In this document: positions 54,403-64,000 of the stretch, in pieces
Layout: each line of letters starts with the position of its first letter
Numbering within the stretch: position 1 is the first letter of the stretch
Assembly (NCBI GenBank): GCA_001600055.1
Contig: BCIV01000022.1
Location: forward strand, 1-64,000
DNA length: 64,000 nt
Origin: Filobasidium wieringae
Lineage: Eukaryota > Basidiomycota > Tremellomycetes > Filobasidiales > Filobasidiaceae
Direction of reading: 5' to 3'
Notes under the pieces: model-generated
What the model was told of the DNA's origin: nothing
What the model saw: the letters and a program-made list of their open reading frames with translations, nothing else
The model's database searches: none
Position numbers and translations under genes: made by a program

Positions 54403-56742
54403 TCAGACTTTCTCCATGACGTCGTGATGGGAGAAATCAGCCTTCTTGCCGTCGACTTCATAGTCTTGCTGATAGGTAGATGAAGCCGCAGGCGGTGGGC
54501 GCACGGAATTATAGTCCTTGAAAATGATGGAAATCTCCTCCAGAGTCTTTGCAGTTGAGACAAGGGTTTGATCAGTGCTCGTCGCACCGGGATACCGGAA
54601 CTCGTTGTGCATACCTTATTCTTGGTTTCCGGGAACAGGAAGTAAGCCAGGACCGCATCTAGGTAACCCTGTAATCAGCGATCTGCTCTTCAAACCAGTG
54701 AAGAAAGATCTTACTAGTCAAGTTAGTACAGACGAAGATCAAGAAGAATTTCCAGCCTAGCTTGTCGAGACCGACCTTTCGAGGAAGAGTCGAGATCGTT
54801 ACTTGACGCCCGCACACGTAAATTTACGGGCTGACTTACTGGGGTGAATTGCGAGATGATGACGTTGTTGAGCTATGGACTCATTCAGTTATGTCAATCG
54901 ACTTTCTAGATAAGAACCCGCTCAAGGCGCGCTTACCCAATTGGTTGCCGTGCTGACAGACGTCCCCATAGCTCGCAGATTCATGGGGAAAATTTCGGAT
55001 TGATAAACCCCTGTCGGTCAAAAATATGAATTGACTTGCCAACCTTGTCACAAGGCAGGAACTCACAAGAAACGGGACCGTAACTCATCGAAAAGGAGGC
55101 CGAGTACAAAAAGATAGACGCGATCCCTGCGATACCAAGCGAAGAACTTCCGCCAGCACCCTCTTTGAATTGCGAACCGACACCAGCCTGCCAAGCCAGG
55201 AAACCGGCCATCGCAAGGGGTCCAATAACAAGCGGAATTCGACGACCCAAACGGTCGATTAGGAAGGTAATGAAAATGAAAGTGATTATAAGGGACCAAA
55301 GAGACTGGATGGTATTGATGAGCAACGGTTTATTGCCGGTATAACCCAAAGCAGTGTAGATAGTCGGGGCTGCACACGGCCAGAACGTATCAGAAATGGG
55401 TGGTCAAGTCATTCCGACTGAAAGATTGAGCTACTCACCAAAATAAGCATTAACATTGACTAAAAACGGAACAGATATTCAATCTCGGTGAGGAAGCGAT
55501 GATGTAGAAAGAAGCTTACCTCCAGTCCACTGGCACATGGCTTGGACGAGACATCCGCAAAGTGTTCGGTGAAGACTCGGTCTTGTCTTGATCAAATCCA
55601 AGGGCGATACGCTGACGTTTTCTCGTTCCCAAGAAATTGCTGCCAAGATTTCCGCGTATTCCACATCAACAACTTCCATATCAGCTCGTTTTTCGCCGCC
55701 ATGTAGCCGGATTAACGCCCTCTTTCCCTCTTCGTCCCGACCGACCATAGCGAGATATCGCGGGCTATACGGCAGCAGAAACATACCTCCAAACAGGAGT
55801 ATAGCTGGAACAATCTGAATCGCCAGCGGGATACGCCATTGCGCATCGCTAGATTAACCGAACAAGCAAGAAGGCATCAGTATGTCGTCCATTGACTGCA
55901 GACGAATAGATGCACGATCTAGTACTGACCTTTCGTGCAGGGACTCGCAGCCAAAGCCTGAAGCGAGATAGGTCAAAGTTCGCCTAAACGGAGCTTGAGG
56001 CAGGCAAACTCACCGACCAACGAAGCCACCAAGAAGCCAACGCCAATCATCTGTTGTGTCCAGCCAGAGAGTAGCCCACGAGCATGAGGAGGGGAGATTT
56101 CGGCCTAGTGGAGTGGTGTGTAAATACCACAAGCTTTGCAAGGTTTGACCGTCTCGCAAACTTTGGTCAAAGCATCGCTTACTTGATAAAGCGGCACAAT
56201 CATACTCAACACACCAATCGACAGACCTGCGATAAATCTCCCCACAATCAACATGGCAATATTGACGGCTCCCGCCTGGAGGGAACAGCCTGTAGATCGA
56301 GCGGGAAAGTGCAGCGCATCAGCCCCTAATTACAGGTTCGACGGACGCTACGCTATAACCCACCAACAATCGCGATCAAAGATCCAAGTTGGATAGTTCT
56401 TTTCCGCCCGATCTTGTTAGCTGTAAACCCTGCTAAGAGCGCCCCGAAGAAAGCACCTCCCGCGAAGACGGATACTATGGCTCCTGTTATGTTCTTGTTA
56501 ACGTCCGATTCTCCATTGCTCCGAAAGTATTCGTGGAATCGATTGTAAGATGGTGATATAACCGATCCAATGATTCCACTATCGTAACCGAAAAGGAAAC
56601 TGCCGATCGCTGCAAAGACAGCCGCAATATAATTGATCGCGCTGACTTTGTTGTGATTGATGAGCCTATCGTGCGAAGCGGGTGTGATGGTCATGTTGTC
56701 GCGCGTTTCTTGTTTTAAGGATCGCTCATCCGCGTGGAACAA
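54403..56742 (-). CDS. MFS sugar transporter
   Basis: A multi-exon gene from ATG 56742 to TGA 54403. Sugar-porter hallmarks: first helix AAIGSFLFGYDSGIIGSVI, loop 2-3 NKIGRKRTIQLGS, central loop GRDEEGKRALIRLHGG (55740-55710), helix 7-8 region DRLGRRIPLVIG, and the motif FPETKNK joined by an intron to TLEEI at the end of helix 12. The C-terminal tail is short and ends with Lys/Glu-rich residues. It is predicted to have twelve membrane helices and to carry a hexose or related sugar by proton symport across the plasma membrane; the substrate is not readable. About eight short introns, several sitting between helices. Confidence 0.85.
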
Positions 56743-57776
56743 TCGGTGGGATCCATTCGCAACCCAACCGATATATATCTATCGTCCTGCAAGCTGATCA
56801 ACCTTCTGGACTCAGATGAACATTCGGCCTTGGCGACGGTACGTGGTTCAAAGATGTTGCGAACTCGCTTTGTACCTCATGCTTTCCGGTCGACCTGGGG
56901 CTCCTCGACGGAGAGTTTCGTTGACCTCGGAACTATTTTGGGTCCGTGCCCCGCATATCGGTCATGAGACCATATCTCGAAAGAGCCCGAAGATGTTCTG
57001 CTCGTCATGTGCGCGAGATTTTGACTCATGCATGTGAAGGAGCACTTCGGCTGAAACATGCACCGGTGCTCTCGAGGAACGCGAGTAAACTCGCCTGATT
57101 TCTAACACCGAACACCGGGCTCTCGTCGTGGTAGTGGCTTTCCAGGTCAGCATCCCACGCGATGCGATATCTCTTTCCGGCAACCTAAGTGTTTCGTACT
57201 GAGTTGCGATTGCGAGGTTGATTTCGAGATGGAGAGGAACACATACTGCTCAGATGAAATTTACGAAGATCTGCCAAAAGAAAAGTAACATCTTTATGAG
57301 AAGGGGACATGGCGGATTATACTCATTCCCAGCTCACGTTGTCGGTCTTCATAGCGAGTCAAGTATACACTCGCTCCTTTCGTCAAGCCCACCTGCCCAG
57401 TTGGTCCCGTCTGTCCTTTCGTCAGATCAACATACATCGTTCGCCTGTGTTACAGCGTCCCGAAGCCAGATGCCTATGGCATGTTAACGTGGTTCAGCCT
57501 TTGTCCACAGGTCACTCTTATCTTTCGGCAACTTGCGATTGGTCTGACGGGAACAACCGGCTATGGTGCTGTTCAATTATATTGAGAATTCGAATTGCAC
57601 ATGTGATGGCGGTCGACCTCCTGATGGTGTCGCCTTCGAGGCAACTTCGATGTGCGTCGGGTATACTTGCGGATGGAAGGTGTAAAGTCAGCTGAGATTC
57701 GACTGCTTAAGAAGAAGTCAACAGGAAAGGTTGGCATGGTCTCACTTTGTGTCAGTGATTCTCATCATCCGCGATA
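56743..57776. other. Upstream region, no supportable gene
   Basis: About 1 kb between the transporter ATG and the 3' end of the RS-rich gene. Plus-strand frames at 57309-57695 show no motifs. Confidence 0.45.
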
Positions 57777-59323
57777 TCATGCTTCATTACGGATCAAGAG
57801 TTTCAGCTCTTCACAACCTTCGCGGAGATCTGCTGAGACTTGTTTGAAACCTTCCTGTAAACCTTGATGAATCGTGCCCTCCGCATTCACACGTGCATAG
57901 GTGGCATTTAAAACGTCGATAGTCGATGCAGCCGCTTTGATACGAGACATCAGCTCCCATAAGCCTTCCTTCCGATCCTCGTCCTCCTTTTGTTGCTCTT
58001 GATCGACTGTTTGTGGGAGCAAAGAACATCTGATCCCCCCTCGAACGCACGCAGAGCATTTGCTGCGGACATCCGGTAGGATCCAGCAAGTCTTGACTTT
58101 ACGCCGTGCAATTTTACAGGCGTGGCAACGTTCTTCACCTTGTAATTCTGTGGCATCTTCGTGCTGCTCAATCCATTCTGCAATCTGCAAAGCCAAGTTC
58201 AAGCTTTCAGTCGGCTGACGATCTTTACGGGATTGGGCAGTCTGGACTCACCTGCGGTTTCGTTTTACGAGCTCCCGCATTGGCTCCCGTTACAATTCCT
58301 CGTTCCATACTAGGACTGGCACGCACTCTATTGCTGGTAAGAGTTCTGTCCCCAAGAGCGAAAAGTTCTGGCGCATCTAATTCCAGCTCTTGATTGACGT
58401 CGAGCCCCGTTCCCGAGCGTGGCGTGCTGGGCAACCGTTGTGATTCAGGTGTAAGACGACCCGTTGGAGGCAAAGGTGGACTGTCCACAGACGGAGATGA
58501 ACGTGCATGTACAAACCCTCGAGGATTCTCAAGGGTAGCGTCCTCAAGAGTTTGGTCGAGGGAATCATGCAGATCTGCTGCCTGCAGACCAATGGGACGT
58601 GGAGTGGAAGTCACTGGCTGTCCTGACCCTTGATCCCGGTTGTCAGGGAGGATTTGAGCTATATTCAGACTCGATGAGGCGGCGACACGTGGTCGGCAGG
58701 ATATAGGTAAGGAGAATTCAGGCATGAACTCGACATTTCCGTCTGATGGCATCAGATGTGTAAGCCGATTGTTCCTTTGTGAATGAAGAACTCACTTTCA
58801 GCTCCGAGTATGGCCTTGATTTGGTCTCGCTGAGCTTGGCTCATATGCTTCTTAGTGACCATACTGTTCATTATATACTTGCCAGTACTGGGTTGCTCTT
58901 GAGCTGTAATTGCATTGCCGTTGCTGCCGCCTGTGTCTTTAACAGACCTGTTCAGTGACACTAGCTGAGTCAGACTAGAAGAGCATGCGACTTACCATTT
59001 TGGTTGTCCGGCTTATGGCGAGTTCCTTCCATGCGATCTCCTGTACGTCTCGTACGACGTCCGTCTCCGTCAGACTCGGTACTGCTCTCTCTTGTCCTGC
59101 GATACGAGTCTCTGCTTCGGGCTCTACGTCTCCGGCGCTTCGCTCTTCTCTCTTGATCTTCAGTATCAGAGCCTTTATCTCTTCGCCTCCGACGTCGATC
59201 TCTGCGGTCGGCTTCCTCAGAATCGCTACTGCTCCTGTCTCGGGTTCTTGTCCGTTTCTCGATAGAATTGTTGTCCCGAGAGCCTGTCGTTCGAGATCTT
59301 GTCCGTACACGACCATCATCCAT
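57777..59323 (-). CDS. RS/RD-rich protein with atypical six-cysteine cluster
   Basis: Four exons: 59323-58996, about 58935-58797, about 58740-58254 and about 58182-57777. Residues 1-109 are almost entirely Arg, Asp, Ser and Glu (RDRRRRRRDKG), like splicing-factor RS domains or a strong nuclear signal. A short helix VTKKHMSQAQRDQIKAIL follows, then a Pro/Ser-rich disordered part. The last exon holds CHACKIARRKVKTC and CSACVRGGIRC, that is C-x2-C-x9-C-x9-C-x2-C-x6-C. This resembles the fungal Zn2Cys6 DNA-binding cluster (C-x2-C-x6-C...), but the first loop is three residues longer and the domain is C-terminal. The end is a coiled coil. A nuclear regulatory role is an inference. Confidence 0.6.
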
Positions 59324-59771
59324 GACGATATACTCTAAGATACCGCTCGGGTGTGACCCAAGTAACGATCTTGTCAGCCTGTAAGCGGTATGATAGAGTC
59401 AAGTCATGATTACAAGTGTGTAAGGTCAGATAAAGATTGCTGATGCCGGAATCTCGTATTCGTCACGCTTGTGATCGCGGACACCTGCTTATGTTGCATC
59501 TCCGTGATATGCACTTAGCGCAGAGCCTCAAACAAGCGTGACCATTAGAGAATCTGACTGAATTGACTGAGAGCCTGGACATGAGGCATGCAAAGTACAA
59601 TACTACTAGCTCTACTGGAGTTAGACAAGTAATGATTACATATTACTTCCTATGCGGTGTCCACACAGCTGCTAGGCTGACAGCGATTTTGTATGTGACG
59701 GCGACCACCTTAGGCTATACATTTGCAAACTTGAACACAAGTTCTACCAGGCGGCGGGACCTTCAATAGCA
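59324..59771. other. No supportable gene
   Basis: Upstream of the RS-rich gene and downstream of the small gene at 59772-60207. One 68-codon plus-strand frame has no motifs. Confidence 0.45.
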
Positions 59772-60207
59772 TCAATCGTTACCTTGATTTGGCGACCAGA
59801 CGGTCGATGAACCAGCCAAGACATTCATCTCGTCAATCAGAATCCACGCAAAGAATGAAACTGGACCATATGGGTTAGTGAGGTCCGGCAGCGTTACACC
59901 GCTCAGACGTAAGCAGCGTTTTTCATGAACCTGGCCGTCTCAGTACATATGGGAATCTCCAAAAATGAAAACAAAGCAATCAATGCAAAGAAAGTAGTCA
60001 TGAAAACCATAGCTTACCATTCACAAGAGCCAGAAGCAAGCAAACTATCGTCAAGATTTCGTTTAGCGCGTAAGCGCGAGTTGAGCCGTCTAGTGTATGT
60101 ATGATCTTGTAGTGTATGCTTGTACCATCCTTTTTGTTGTTATCCACAGCTTCGAACTTGTCTGGTTTCACGACATTGAAAGCCGCTGTTGTCGTTTGAG
60201 CACTCAC
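59772..60207 (-). CDS. Small two-exon protein with one membrane segment
   Basis: Exons 60207-60018 and 59938-59772 join in phase (GTAAGC donor, CTGAG acceptor) to 118 residues starting MSAQTTTAAFNVVKPDKF. A hydrophobic stretch ILTIVCLLLALVNG ends the first exon, and the second contains VSFFAWILIDEMNVLAG. The family was not recognised. The call rests on codon continuity across a plausible intron only. Confidence 0.4.
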
Positions 60208-60630
60208 GAGGCGCCTAAATGAGCTAAGTGCATGGATAGATCCTAGTTCTACAATACTGGGGAGAGTATCAATGGGTTATTTACATCCAGAAGTCTGGCT
60301 AAAGTTGCCTATGAGATTTTTGTAACGATCTAGCGCCAAATAGCCGTTCCATATCAGTGTTTCAGATCGTTCACGCGAGCGCCGATCATCCTTTGTAAGC
60401 AGCACCGCATGATCGGCCGAGAATCGATACTTCTTGCGTCCAGACAATGAGAAAGAACTTGACACTCGGAGTAGGTATATGAAGGGATGAAAGGATGGCG
60501 AGGAGCAAGGAGACCGCAGTCCATGCGGGTGTATATATAAGGTGCATGACACGGAAGCTTCAATCACTGCAACCAATCTTGTCGCTTATCGACGATATCG
60601 ATCCCTCAATCATATTTAGTAACGCTCGCC
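60208..60630. other. Divergent intergenic region
   Basis: Lies between two small genes transcribed in opposite directions. A TATATATAAG word at 60532-60541, about 90 bp before the plus-strand ATG, could be a TATA element for the gene at 60631. Confidence 0.4.
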
Positions 60631-60951
60631 ATGCCTAAAGTAGGCCAATCTCAACGTGCCAACCCCAAGCTTGATTGAGTTGACTTCATCTACCTTTCTT
60701 TAGCGATCTCCGTCACCCGATGCAGCGTCTGCTCACAACCCTTCCCCTCAGAAGAAATCCAGAGCGAGCAAAGAAGTTCAGGCAGAATGGCTTCCGTCAC
60801 ATCAAGTGGGTCTTGGTCTCATCCACTTCCGGCCCAACACGTGTCTAATCCTATATACCTCTGCTCGCAGCTCATCTTGACTCGAGCTATAATCTCGTTG
60901 GTCATGCAGCAACGGACCTCACTCTACACCACACCGGGGCTTGAAGCGTAA
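60631..60951 (+). CDS. Small nuclear-type protein with 9-nt first exon
   Basis: Exons 60631-60639 (ATGCCTAAA), 60704-60805 and 60871-60951, all in phase 0, give 63 residues. The start MPKRSPSPD and a Lys/Ser-rich stretch followed by AEWLPSHQLILTRAIIS recall the start of basidiomycete Myb/SANT-like proteins, but the domain would be cut short. It may be a truncated gene or a real short protein. No other evidence. Confidence 0.4.
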
Positions 60952-61239
60952 CGTGCTCACGGTAGTTCAAAACTAGGGACTAAAGTGGAAAGCATCATGA
61001 AGGAGCTCGATAAAAGCAACGGAGGGGATGGGAAAGTCGCAAAGGGAATGGCAAAGATTGGAAGAAGCAGGATTGACAAGCGGAATGTCGGTTACCGTCC
61101 ACGAAGAAGTTTGTTTGAGCGAGAGCTCGTTCCTCAACGCGATTGTGATATCCGATGTCGCCATCATAGCGTGACAGATCGATCCGAAACGTGTATTCGG
61201 TACAACGTGCTCTCCTTCAAGACCGGGCCCTTTCTCCGC

Positions 61240-62664
61240 TCATTCAGTGTCACCGTACAACTGCTTGACAGTATCATAAGTGTATTTGTATTCGCCATGG
61301 TAGTAAAGCGGTCTTGCTCCAGCCATGGCCTCCCAAGCTTCCTCGCATGCCTTCACCACAGGCTCCGGGAGAGGCCCTTTGGCGAAATTGTCGAGGTTTT
61401 GTTCGAGCTGCGCTTGGAAGATGCTCCTATTAAGATTCCTATGCAGAAGATAAGGCAACTGGGTAAGGTTAGGTGGTAGACAGAGTAAACGGTGGATACC
61501 GACCATCATTCCCGCCCGTGGTGCGCATATTCAACGCAGAATGATGCTGAATCCATCGCAGTGCCACCTCGGCCATCTCGATACCCTCCGCTTTCGCAGC
61601 ATCGTTGATTATGTTCAATGCGACAAACGTCTGATCCTTCCAGTATCTGTAGACGATAGAGATTGATCAGCGCACAAAGCGAATTGACCGGTACGGATCT
61701 CGATTCACCTTTTGATGTATAGCTGTCCGACACCTTCTCCCGCAAATCTCCCCGTCTTCTCGTCGTCCTTGTTCAAGAATCGTCCGGTCAACATGCCACC
61801 TGCCAGAGGGTTGTAGACGACCCAGTCTAATCCATGTCGGCGAAGGGTAGGCACGAGATCGTATTCGGGAGTACGGTTGATAACGTTGTAGGCACCTTGG
61901 TACAGCGTCGGTCGAACGAATCCCCTGTATTTACAGATGGTACACACTTCTGCGACCTTTTTCGAGGATCAGTCAGATAAAAGCTCTCGATATCATTGTG
62001 ATCGAACACGTTCTCACCTCTGCTGCAGTGAAATTGGAAATCGCAAAGGTCTTGAATTTCCCAGCCTTGTATGCATCGTCGATCGCCTGAAGAGTTTCTT
62101 CGAACGGTGTTGTACGATCCGCTGCCCGAGGGATCAACCCCATTGAGCTATAAATTCCCTCAGATGGGTCGACCGACCTACTCACCAGCATGCAAGTAAT
62201 AAATATCGACACCATCGGTATCCAACTCCTTCAAACTGATATCGATCTGCTTCAAGAGCTCGTCCCTGCTGTGCGCTCCAGGTCCTACGGGATACCACTT
62301 GGTGGCCAGAGTCAATCCACGTTCCTTCCATCCGGCCTGGGCGGTGAATTGTTCTTGCTTCCCGGAACAATACAGTCGAGCGGTGTCCACCTCTGTGTAG
62401 CCACGGGACTGGAAGAGGTCGAGGATGTTCTTGTATTCGTCTATAGAGTTGACTTTGGCGTGCTGCAACCATGAAGAGATGTACTCGGTATGAGGATGCG
62501 AAAACAAATCAAGAGAAAGCGAGTGGGACTCACGGAAGCACCGCCATCGTCAGGGCCAAAGGTCATGACTGCAGCAGGACCAAATTCGATTATAGTCCCG
62601 GACGCGCGCGTTAGGGATAGCACTACTTACGACCTAGAATGATGCGATTGGTAGGGGTCGACAT
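61240..62664 (-). CDS. Aldo/keto reductase (AKR7-like), frameshifted near the C-terminus
   Basis: Start ATG at 62664 (MSTPTNRIIL). Exons include the MTFGPDDGGAS block (about 62574-62535), a long exon at about 62468-62190, then 62120-62010 and 61940-61710, 61648-61506, and 61437 onward. The AKR features are seen: GYTEVDTARLYCSGKQE (active-site Asp and Tyr), LATKW with the Lys, DIYYLHA, FAISNFTA, YNPLAGGMLTGRF. The next conserved block ILIGASSK is in one frame and QLEQNLDNFAKG in another, so one base seems missing near 61416. The family reduces aldehydes with NADPH (aflatoxin aldehyde, succinic semialdehyde). Without the frameshift the gene would end at 61240 with WY...G-rich AKR7 tail; with it, the tail is lost. 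Confidence 0.78.
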
Positions 62665-63017
62665 TATTCAAATCGCTTGTAGTCTCAGTACGTATGATAC
62701 TTGCACCAGCCGTGGTCCTTGGGAGACGATTAAGCGCCTTGCTATATATGTGATTCTACTCGGACCGCACTATCGGGAGAACTACGGAACCCGAAGTGGA
62801 GGTGCGGTGGAGGTATCGGTGTGCTGATAGAATGAGGTGGAGGTAGCGATCCCGTCAAGACCGGTATAGATAGAGCCGGAGTTGTTTGTCGGAATGTTAT
62901 GAGGATGCGGAACCGTTATCAGTTGTTATGTTCCTGGTCCGAATCGGACAGCCCGATAAAAATCGTTCGCTGGTTCCAACTCGAACCTGCTCGCCCGCCT
63001 TTCACCCTCCAACTCGC
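62665..63017. other. Short intergenic region
   Basis: Upstream of the aldo/keto reductase and downstream of the nitronate monooxygenase gene. No feature identified. Confidence 0.5.
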
Positions 63018-64000
63018 TCACTGCTCCAACCCTCTCAACCTCTCCCATGCTTCGACCGCCTCCCGTTCCAATTCCCTGACGACCTCTCCAGCGGGCATCA
63101 TCTCGTTCATCTCTCCCACCCCAGTCCCAGCCCAAACGATAAGCCTTTCCGGATCACGTTCCAGTTCCGCTCTGGAGTACCGTGATTGTCGAATTTCCCT
63201 AGACCCCAGACCGATCTCGTACTCCTTCACAGTCAAGTTCTTGAGTCCACGACCGTCAACTCCCCTAGGCCAGGACAGGGTTTTCCGAGCCTCATCGAAA
63301 GCCATACTTCGGGTCGTATCTCCCGTCTTGGCCGCGAGTAACAAATCCTTGCGTTCCTTGGGGTACGAGCTTTCAGGTGTAAGGAGGAAACGAGTCCCAT
63401 ACACCGCCCCTGCTGCGCCCAAGGAGAGTGTGGAGAGGAGATGAGAGCCGGATGAGAGACCGCCAGCGCCTATTACGCAGGGATTGGTTGGACGGGTGGA
63501 GTTGGGATTGCGTGTTTTTAGGAGATCGACGATGGCAGGAAGAAGGTTCGATAGGGGGGGTGAAGTAGAGGAACCGTGACCTCCTGCTTCGATGCCTAGG
63601 ATAGACCGAAAATCGAGATGGGATTCGATGAGTCCGGCTTTGAAGTAAACATCGAGAGCAGAAGTAGGATCTCCGAACTAACCTTGAGCTACAATCACGT
63701 CCGCATCTGCTTCAATAGCGGCTTCAGCCTCTTGAACGCTTCCTACACCCATGAACAGCACCGAAGGCTCCATCTCTTCCGTTATATCCGTTACTTGATG
63801 AATCTCTCGTTCCCGCTTCTTGATCGCTTGTGCCCATTGCACGAGTTCCCGATCCGCTCCGAACGCCAGCCAGATCGCTCGAGGACGACATCTAAGGGCA
63901 GTATCGATACAGGCATAAGCCTTGGGTCGAGAATTGACGTCGTCCAGGGATGACGTTGCGATCCCTCCGTCTAGTTCGGTCAGCTTCCAGGCTAGGAACC
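63018..64000 (-). CDS. Nitronate monooxygenase (2-nitropropane dioxygenase), 5' end outside window
   Basis: Partial: the start lies beyond 64000. The exon at about 64000-63685 includes ELDGGIATSSLDDVNSRPKA and DADVIVAQG, the strand that precedes the conserved EAGGHG loop seen after the intron (about 63580). Then come the FMN phosphate-binding strands VIGAGGLSSG and GAAGAVYGTRFLL, typical of the NMO family TIM barrel. The stop is at 63018. The enzyme uses FMN to oxidise toxic alkyl nitronates such as propionate-3-nitronate. It is tandem with the aldo/keto reductase on the same strand. Confidence 0.85.

Noticed and set aside
63618..63953. 111-codon plus-strand gene
   Set aside because: It is antisense to clear nitronate monooxygenase coding exons.
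1..64000. tRNA or rRNA genes
   Set aside because: No cloverleaf with A/B box words or conserved rRNA cores was recognised by eye; a tRNAscan or Infernal run would be decisive.

Overview
The window is nuclear DNA of a fungus, most likely a basidiomycete yeast of the Tremellomycetes type. The clues are genes cut by many short GT-AG introns (mostly 43 to 110 bp), a pentose-phosphate pair, MFS and nitronate-monooxygenase genes, and Ty1/copia and hAT elements. The clade is an inference from gene style, not from a marker gene.

Layout. 0.35-2.1 kb: a one-exon membrane protein fusing a UPF0014/FetB-like permease to an ABC ATPase. 4.6-7.7 kb: a large multi-exon gene of unknown family. 9.4-11.0 kb: a transaldolase-family protein. 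13.2-17.3 kb: a multidomain protein joining N-terminal Cys/His fingers, a GBP-like GTPase, a RING finger and a patatin phospholipase. 18.1-20.0 kb: a divergently transcribed gene with a MACPF-like signature. 20.9-23.2 kb: two one-exon, divergent SDR-fold enzymes. 23.7-25.6 kb: a TRIM-like gene, B-box zinc finger plus GTPase plus Cys-rich tail. 26.7-29.5 kb: an ABC half-transporter. 30.1-31.8 kb: a TB2/DP1/HVA22 (REEP-like) protein with a long basic tail. 32.2-36.1 kb: an HSL-type esterase divergent from glucose-6-phosphate dehydrogenase.

37-53.5 kb is a transposon block. It holds degenerate copia copies, an LTR followed by a primer-binding site complementary to the anticodon arm of initiator tRNA-Met, a second copia lineage truncated before its reverse transcriptase, a broken hAT relic on the plus strand, a 31-bp minisatellite, and a complete-length but nonsense-damaged hAT element on the minus strand with recognisable terminal repeats. 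All single-base Ns of the window fall in this block.

54.4-64 kb returns to ordinary genes: an MFS sugar transporter, an RS-rich protein with an atypical six-cysteine cluster, two small genes, an aldo/keto reductase with an apparent one-base frameshift, and a nitronate monooxygenase that runs off the window edge.

The most interesting part is 13-26 kb. Domain types used in animal cell-autonomous immunity (GBP-like GTPase, RING, B-box/TRIM-like GTPase), a lipase effector (patatin) known from fungal NLR-like proteins and bacterial anti-phage systems, and a possible pore-forming-fold gene lie within about 13 kb. Their joint role in defence or non-self recognition is a hypothesis. Exon borders given here were read by eye from splice signals and reading-frame continuity.
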